DNA of 64,000 bases from Pithys albifrons albifrons (lineage: Eukaryota; Chordata; Aves; Passeriformes; Thamnophilidae), in contig NC_092463.1 of assembly GCF_047495875.1 (NCBI RefSeq), positions 14,007,224 through 14,071,223 on the forward strand, written 5' to 3'. The first letter of the stretch is position 1. Each line of letters begins with the position of its first letter. The translations under genes and the position numbers were made by a program. The notes under the pieces are model-generated. The model searched no databases. It worked only from the letters and a program-made list of their open reading frames with translations, and was not told the DNA's origin. Below are positions 56,833 through 64,000 of the stretch, piece after piece.

Positions 56833-59800
56833 ATACGCAACAAAACCAGGGACAGAGTCCTGAAAGCTACAGGTTTATCTTCATGATCAGATTGCTAAAG
56901 AGTGAGAATGTGACTTTGAGGCCAGTTCTGTCGACATGCAAAATTCATCAATTTATTATAAAATAAAAATTCAGAGCAAAACATAATTTAAAAACAAATA
57001 TATGATGGTATTAAAACTGAAAAAGAAGAATAGAGCATGTCTCCAGATATATATATATACACATATATACATAGAGTTTATGTCTATAGTCTTTTCAGTG
57101 AAGAATCTGCCAGTCCATGCCAGGCTATTAATTATAAATAGATCTTAACCAAAGGATGTATGTTGTGTCTAGTTTTAAAAGCATATGAGGTTCAGATATT
57201 TATGGGCAGAAGTTTCCACACTCCACATGAGCAAGACAAAGCACTTTCACACTGGGACTTGACACTTGCGATATGCATACATGTCTCAGTTACACGGTAG
57301 TCAGAGTGGTAGGCATGCAGAGAAAGAATATTTTATAAGTCAATATCAGTAAACTTCAAAAGCAGGCCCAATGATGGAAAGGAAAGCTGTTCATAAGGTA
57401 CAGTGAGCAAGAGCACACCTTTAAAAGCTTGGCAAGCAAAAGCCAGAATGTGATAGATGTTGTAATTCAGAACCAGAGGCCAAAGCAGCAGAGATACAGC
57501 TGGAGTGATGTACTGCCTGTTTGTGCTGCCAAGGTCTCTGTGTGAATAAGATGAAGTTTGAAGATCACATTTCTAGGAGATAGTTCAGCAATCAGTTCTA
57601 GGCCAGACTTAACTGCCAAACAAGTAAGTGATCTCTAGGACTATTTTAATTTGAGTTTGTTCTGTGCAGCACCCTAATGAAAATTAATTTACATTTTTAT
57701 TTTATGTCTTTGACAAGACGCACAACTCTCTTTTGCCCCTTGAAACACTTAATGTGAAATATCTTTTTATGAATTTTCCCTAAGAGAAGTTACAGGTTGA
57801 TTTAAAGGCAAAAGAACACAAACAAGAAGAAAAGCTGGTTTTGTGCAGAGTAGGGAGTGAATCAGGGAAATATCCCTTACTGTGACATTACCAACAGCAG
57901 CAAGTCACCAAGCAATAAGGTTTCCTAATGTTTCCAACTAAAATGAGTATGCTCCAATTGGAAATTTAGCTACAAATATTAAAGGAAATATCAAAATATA
58001 TGAGGCATTTTTAAAGGTGTACTTATTGCAGTCCAATAGAAATTTTGGTAGCAATCACCCCTGAGAGAATGGATTCAAATCATTCTAATGCAGGGAGTTT
58101 GAAGCTGCTATTCTGCTAAAAGTTTCTTGGTACAATAACTTCCTTTTTCTTCAGATGGGGCCATTCCGTATGCCACTGAATATAATCAAAGTATTATCAG
58201 TTTTAAGGACAATATCATTGTTATATGAAGAAAACCAGATGGATTAATAACATCACAATAATTTTTGTAAAAAACTTCACTTCATATGGCATTACTGGAA
58301 AGATTCTGTTGATTCATTTAGTGGTTTTTCTGTGGTTTTTATTTTTTGTTCTATTTTTCTCTTCATACAGCTTCTCAGTTGTACTCAGGACAGAAGTAAT
58401 TTCATCTAGTTGTGCTTGCTGACATCATGATATAAGTGAAACAAATCACCAAGAGATTCATCCTCTTCTAAGACTGTTGGGATGAATCATGCTCTGGAGG
58501 TGTCTGTCTCTTTTCACTGAATACAGAAGCAGCTGAGATAATTGGCTTAGACTGGATGCCTAATTTTTAAATGATTAATGTTAGATGAGGTGAATCTTAC
58601 CTTAAGAGGGTATTTTTAAGGGCAGCCAGTGTGTATACAAATTTAATTAGTAATGCCATTATGAAAGTCCTTCATTTAATCAGAGATATTCAAATATGGT
58701 GCTTCTCAGTGATAATCAGCATTCAAAATCAAATACCTTCTTAGTATGACAAATACTCATTGCAGGAAAATATGGACTTGGATCTAGTGACTTCTCTTTC
58801 AACATCTTATTTACAGATGAAAAGATCTTTATGTTTCACTGTTCCACTACATCTTGCAGTGCCTTAACTGTAGCCACCAGTCCATCTTCCACTCTGCAGT
58901 GTGATATCCACAACTGTTTTATGTTCCCAAAAATGGAACTTTGTGGGAAGTAAAATGCTGTATTCTGTAACTGTGTTAGAAAAGATGCTCCAGTATTATG
59001 AGTGAAACAACTCATTCATCCTCTGTTCAAGTTGATGCACTGAAGTGGTTGCTGTAATGTGTAGTCCAAGGGCATTTTGAGGAAAATAAATAACTGAGTA
59101 ACTTTCACTAAAAACAACCTACATTTGTAAGAGTGCCAAATACTTCCAAACATTAGGTTAGGACCCAAAAGGATGCCAGTTTGCCCATGTCCCATGATGT
59201 AAAATGTGTATCAACTCAGAATCTAAACAGCTCTACTAAACTTTCTATCCATTTATTTTGCTGAGGGCAAATCAAGTACACTCGCACTTAAGAACTAAGA
59301 AGGCTTTCATTTTTCTTTTGATTCAATTTATTCAATTTATTCTATTACTGAATAGTGCCAAAGGTAATTTTGAAGGGATCAGGTTAAAATTTATGTGAGT
59401 TAAAACAAAGAGGTGACTTAATTGAATAAGCACACTTAACTCATTAACCCTGTGCCACTGGGACTAATCAGTATGAACTCAGGGCCGCTAATAATCACAG
59501 AGGTAGCAAAGTTCTGCTTCTTGCTCTTGCACAGAAATGAAGAGGGGTAAAAACAGGCAAAAGGAAAATAGAGGTGGTTGTAGGTATTCCTGGAGTAAGA
59601 GGGGAGACGAGCACCACATGAAGTAATTAGTGCTTGTCTTCTGACAGAAAATCTTGCATTAAAATAAAGCTGGTTTTCCCTTCCACTCTGAAAAGAAGTT
59701 GTTAGTTAGAAAGTGGAGCAGACAGCTGCTTCTTTCATTGTCATGAGTTATGGGAATGCGAGAAAGTTGTGTAGTTTCAAGCAGGAATGAGGAAATAGAG

Positions 59801-60940
59801 CAGATCAAAGACCAGTGACCCCATCTGACCTGTCTTAATGTAAAGAGGCATCGGAAAAGGCTGGTGTTACAGGAGCCTGTTTCCACCATTGCTCAGGATG
59901 CAGGAAGGTGGTGGTTGAGGGGAAAAGTTGGCCAACTGTAACTATTTGGAATTCTCAATGGATTGTTTAGTGAGCTGGGAATAGGTCTATCTGCTCCTTT
60001 AAATGCCAGTGGGACCAAATCAGTTCTTAATCCTTGCAAGGCAGAGAAAGTCTACAAAACAAAGGTCATCCCCTCCCTTAAAGATGGAAACATTTCATGA
60101 AACATATCATAAGTTCTTCAAAGCTGAAAAAGGGTTTTCATCTCAGTGGTATCATAATAACAGTTTGCAAAATATTTTGAGAGTACTGGGAGGAAAGGTA
60201 TTATTGAAAGGATACATTTGAATATCTGCTACAGGCAGAGAAGTATTTGGTGCATATAAGAATGCTTAATGCTTGCGATATCATTGTCTCCTCACTGTCC
60301 CAGGACCTGAATGAGACCAGTGCTCATGAACAGATTTATCTCAAGCTAAATCTAGGCAAGATATTAGCAATACCACCAGAAAAAGTAGATACTTGCCAAA
60401 ACAACATCACTCTAGTCAGGTTGAATGTTCTACTTTGAATACTTGGAAGCCTCAGTAGTCCATGATATCTAGACCTCCACATGTGTGCTGTACATAGGAG
60501 TAGGCCATATGAATCCTAGGGAAAAAAACTTACTGCCTTGTCACTGAATCCATTGCAATTCTATATTCTGTGATGATTAGCTGTGACTGTTAATTTACTA
60601 ATTACACACTTTAACTAATAACATTTGCTTGAATCAAATACTGTTCTTGGGAAAGATGCAGTTTTGATAAACAATTTGACTTGAAAAATTTTGGGAAAAG
60701 AATTTTAAGTTAATCATGTTCTGTATTTTCTAACATACATTGCAGCTTCCCTGAATGTGTGCTTAGTAAATAATACGAATTACAGAATTATTTTACATCA
60801 AGAGTAATTGAACCTTTTAGATTTTTAAAGTAAAGCACTTTGACAGAAGAAATTCCTTTTTCCCCCATAAAAGATAATCATGATTTTCAGTATTCATCTT
60901 GAGTCAGGATTGTAAAATCACCACTGAAATCCAGATCCAC
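56833..60940. other. AT-rich sequence, no gene seen
   Basis: A (TA)n tract lies at 57047-57074. A 9-bp inverted repeat GATTCATCC / GGATGAATC lies at 58455-58488. No coding or RNA feature is supported. Confidence 0.45.
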
Positions 60941-60963
60941 ATCTCTTGTGAGTCACAAGAGAT
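60941..60963. promoter_or_regulatory. 23-bp perfect palindrome centred on an AP-1 motif
   Basis: ATCTCTTGTGA (60941-60951) and TCACAAGAGAT (60953-60963) are exact inverted copies around one G. The centre reads TGAGTCA (60949-60955), the AP-1 consensus. No gene is close, so function is unknown. Confidence 0.35.
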
Positions 60964-63190
60964 TTCCCTGTCCAAGATCATCAATGATGTATAGTCAGCT
61001 ATGCCTATGCTATCTCTAGTTGTGATTTGGTCTGAAAGGCTCCCAGTAAGGAAGTCTGTAAACCATAAGTATGAGGCGTATTATGGCATGCCATCAGATT
61101 AAAGTTTGTTGGATTTGGGGATTTTGTCCTAACATTCAAGACCCATCTCCACTCTTGCAAAAAAGGGATGCTTACTTTGTTCCCATCTCCTGTTCTGGAT
61201 AACGTAGGCTGAGAGAGGGTCAAATTTACAGCAAGGATTCTGCTACCTTTGCTGCTACTGAAGACCAGGAAAAGGACAGGTTGGCACCTAGTGTTTCCAG
61301 ATGTTGGAGTGGGAGGTTTGTTTTAGGTGGGACAAGCCCTGTAGATGACAATGCCTTGTGATTGATTTAAACTAGGAATAAAAGATAAACTGAATTAAGG
61401 AATAAAACAAATGTATTATGTTCCCCTTCTGCCTGCTCTTAAATAAACAAACATTTCCTTTCAAAATTCTTCATGGGTAAAAATCTCTTGCAGTGTATTC
61501 CTGAAGTCTACATACTTCAGTGTACTCCCAAAGCTTGAGAAGTATAATCAAAGAATTATCTTCTGTGCCTTACACAGGGTAGACACCCAAAAAAATTATC
61601 TTTATGTGATGGTATCACATTAATAATTTTTGTTTAAATAACAATTAATATAAGAAGATTATTTGGGAATGAAATATAATTTCCTACCAAACCTTGCTCA
61701 GATTATTCAAACCTCTTATCTTACTGAATACAAAATTGATTAAATACAGCTTTTCCAGCATTGATCATGACTCTCCATGACAGAAGCACATCTTTGGTAT
61801 AATGGATGAGGAATAGCAAGGGTAAGACTGATTAGGTCAGGAAACAGATATTGCTTGGTGAGTGGCCTATGAGTTCCCATCCTTTCCTCTGAGATCGGTC
61901 ACAAATGCTTCATCTTCAAAGTTCTGTTCCCAGTAACTTACTAACAAAAACAGTTAAGTGATAGTATTTTTAGACATTACTTTAGATAACACAGCACCAA
62001 GAAAGGGGCATAGATTACAGTGCAGAATCTTAAAGGTCCTCAGGTTGCATTTCTTACATCATATAAGTTTAGCCTGATTAGAAGCTGAAAGGTGTGCCTT
62101 GGACACTTCAGAACTCCATATTCTGGAGAATGAAAGACAAGGTAGAAATAAGCTTAAATTTAGGGGGGGGAAATCCACCTGTTTTTAATTTTTATGTAAA
62201 ATATGTAACTACAGGACCTTTAATGGTCATTAGCAACTGAAAATATAGAATGCTATAATTCACTATTCACTAAGAAATGTACATTATTGACAAGTTCAGA
62301 GATATTCAGATGTTGTATCCAAATGAATTAATGCATGTCTGCAAAGTGATTCCAAGTAGATACAGTTGCACTTTAAATTTTTAACAGAAAACATGCCATT
62401 GTTTATTCATTATTTTAATATTGAAAAATGCCAAGTACATCCTTCAATAAAACTATTTTTTTTTATTTTAAGACTGGCATGTTTAAAGAGATTCGGCTGC
62501 GGCCAGTGTCAGTGAGTGTGCTAATAGGATGGTTGACAGCTCCTGTGGAACATTTTCAGCATAGATGCATTATTGGTTCATGAAGCATTCCCTCAAATAT
62601 TATGAGTGACAACAAACCTGGAAATGGTGCAAGACAGGTGTTTCCAATCTATAAAGAGAGCTTATGTTTGAATTCTCCAACACCAGACCATTATGCAATC
62701 AACCAGCACTCCATCTGTACTGTAACCTCATGTCAGAGAACAGCATTGTCTTCCTGGGAAGTGAGGTACATAACATGCTTTCTAGGACCAAAATGAACTG
62801 CCTTGAAACTGTAGGATATTTGTTTTGTATGTGGCATATGTTAAGATAGCACCTAGTGGGTTAATAATTTTCCTTGGTTTATATATATTTGGGCTACACT
62901 GGACTTATTGAGGAGAATATCCAGAGGTCAAATCTGAGTTGGTTTCTCAATTTTCTTCAATTAATTCTAATATTAAAGTGGTAACAGGCATTACTGAACT
63001 TTTAAGGGAATTGCAGACATACTGCTCCATAGTTGTTCTTAGTGTTGACTGAATCTCTGGCATTTAATCTTTGCTAAGGAAATCCCCGTGGGTGCTTTAT
63101 TCTTCTTCAGGACTTATTTTTCATCACCCACCCTTCTGTTTTCCTTGTAGAAAAAACTTTTTAATACTATATAACCCACTTGGTTTGTGA
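60964..63190. other. AT-rich sequence, no gene seen
   Basis: Short frames only. A G7 run is at about 62163-62169 and a T-run at about 62456-62464. Confidence 0.45.
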
Positions 63191-63544
63191 GTCTGTAAGG
63201 GGAATACTGTTTTCCTCAAATGGGATGCCAAAGTTGTAGCATTAAAGCAAGCATTGCATTGGTGTGGTGTGGCAATTGAGCATCCTAAGGAAGCTTTAGG
63301 AGGATTTGTGCCACCTATCAGTTCACATTACACAAGTGCCTTTAGGCAATTCGGTAAAGCAACTGTCTTAGGGATTGAATTAATTTACCTTAGATTTACC
63401 TTTGGAGTTGCTGAGAGAGCAAGGCACCTTAAGAGGTGTCAATTTCAGGATGTTGTTAACTTACTTAAGGTTTTGCAGTGCCTGACTGCTTCAGCTGTGC
63501 ACTGCACAGATGGAATCACAGCTTTCTTCCATGCCGTAGTGTAG
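63191..63544 (+). other. 117-codon open frame of unknown nature
   Basis: This frame is open from just after TGA (63188-63190) to TAG (63542-63544). It has no ATG; the first alternative start would be TTG at 63254. The translation (beginning VCKGNTVFLKWDAKVVALKQ) is less biased than that of most frames here, but I recognise no domain. No acceptor or donor site is convincing. It may be chance, an unrecognised repeat fragment or a pseudogene piece. I do not assign a function. Confidence 0.2.
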
Positions 63545-63814
63545 ATCTCAAAATTGGACATGAGCTAATAAGACTCAGGAACCAACAGCATCTTGAACCT
63601 TTCCCTGTCTCCTTCAGCCTCCATCTGCCCTTTCAACATTCAAAATCAAGGATCTTTAAAGAAACACCTCTGATGTCTTTGTCTTACACTGGTTGCTTTT
63701 GACCATCACAGTAACAGAGGGAGAGACTACATATACATAGAGCTATGGTCTGTCCTCGTGGCAGATGTATTTGCCCTTGAGAAAGTACTAAGGTAAGACA
63801 GCAAAAAGGTCATC
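63545..63814. other. unique sequence, no gene seen
   Basis: Nothing can be supported between the open frame and the CR1 fragment. Confidence 0.4.
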
Positions 63815-63962
63815 CACAGAACCAAAAATAACAGAGTGGTTGAGGTTTGCAGGGATCACTGGAGGTCAGATAGTCCAAACCCCATTTCAGAGCAGGATCG
63901 ACTAGAACAAGTTGCCCAGAGCCATGTCTGTTTGAGGCTTGAACACGTCCTGTGTTGGGAAT
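63815..63962 (-). mobile_element. CR1 LINE 3'-end fragment, antisense
   Basis: The plus strand reads ACAGAGTGGTTGAGGTTTGC, AGGGATCACTGGAGGTCAGA, TAGTCCAAACCCCATTTCAG and CTAGAACAAGTTGCCCAGAG. This is the reverse complement of the CR1 3' region (antisense "acagaatggttgaggttggcagggacctctggagatcatctagtccaacccc ... ctagagcaggttgcccag"). It fades after about 63962. Confidence 0.88.
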
Positions 63963-64000
63963 TAAAACTGTTGACATTTTGGTCTGTGTTTTTGCTAATG

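Noticed and set aside
56640..56966. 108-codon frame resembling a membrane protein
   Set aside because: It lies mainly inside the ERVL-type LTR and runs out into the flank; the hydrophobic look comes from T-rich LTR sequence.

Overview
The window looks like bird nuclear DNA: an AT-rich, CpG-poor, gene-free stretch, either intergenic or inside a very long intron. The assignment rests on its repeats. CR1 LINEs of avian type are present, one ending in the CR1 hallmark 8-bp tail (ATTCTGTG repeats). Long terminal repeats of avian ERV families are also present. Worn MIR-type fragments and another very old amniote repeat lie between them. I found no protein-coding gene, no convincing coding exon, no functional tRNA or rRNA gene and no CRISPR array. 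The open frames are short, overlap on both strands and carry no domain I recognise, except those that translate CR1 reverse transcriptase remnants.

Layout. 1-1036: right-hand part of an ERVL-type LTR cut by the window edge. 1037-19.3 kb: mostly unique AT-rich sequence with simple repeats and one MIR fragment (4.2 kb). 19.34-19.54 kb: a perfect 104-bp tandem duplication. 20.2 kb: MIR fragment. 23.14-23.54 kb: the most interesting element, a minus-strand SINE-like retroposon flanked by a ~14-bp target-site duplication. It starts with a complete tRNA-Gln(CUG)-like cloverleaf, followed by a 5S rRNA-like segment and a body of unknown origin. 25.3 kb: MIR fragment. 26.7-28.5 kb: a 1.7-kb decayed CR1 covering much of the reverse transcriptase and the 3' end. 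29.7 kb: a strong G-quadruplex motif on the minus strand. 32.7 and 36.7 kb: two copies of the same ancient repeat. 43.9 kb: antisense CR1 tail.

51.5-57 kb is a cluster of insertions: a CR1 3' end (51.5-52.2), an older CR1 (about 52.4-53.4) split by a 408-bp solo LTR with a perfect 6-bp target duplication (52.5-52.9), a short CR1 tail (53.9) and a 579-bp ERVL-type solo LTR with a near-perfect 5-bp duplication (56.2-56.8). The right end (57-64 kb) is again mostly unique sequence, with one 117-codon open frame (63.19-63.54 kb) and an antisense CR1 tail at 63.8 kb.

There are no operons or pathways here. The interactions are between repeats: nested insertion, LTR recombination to solo form, and retroposition of a pol III RNA chimera. 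Repeat-family calls come from recognising consensus features by eye and were not checked against a database.
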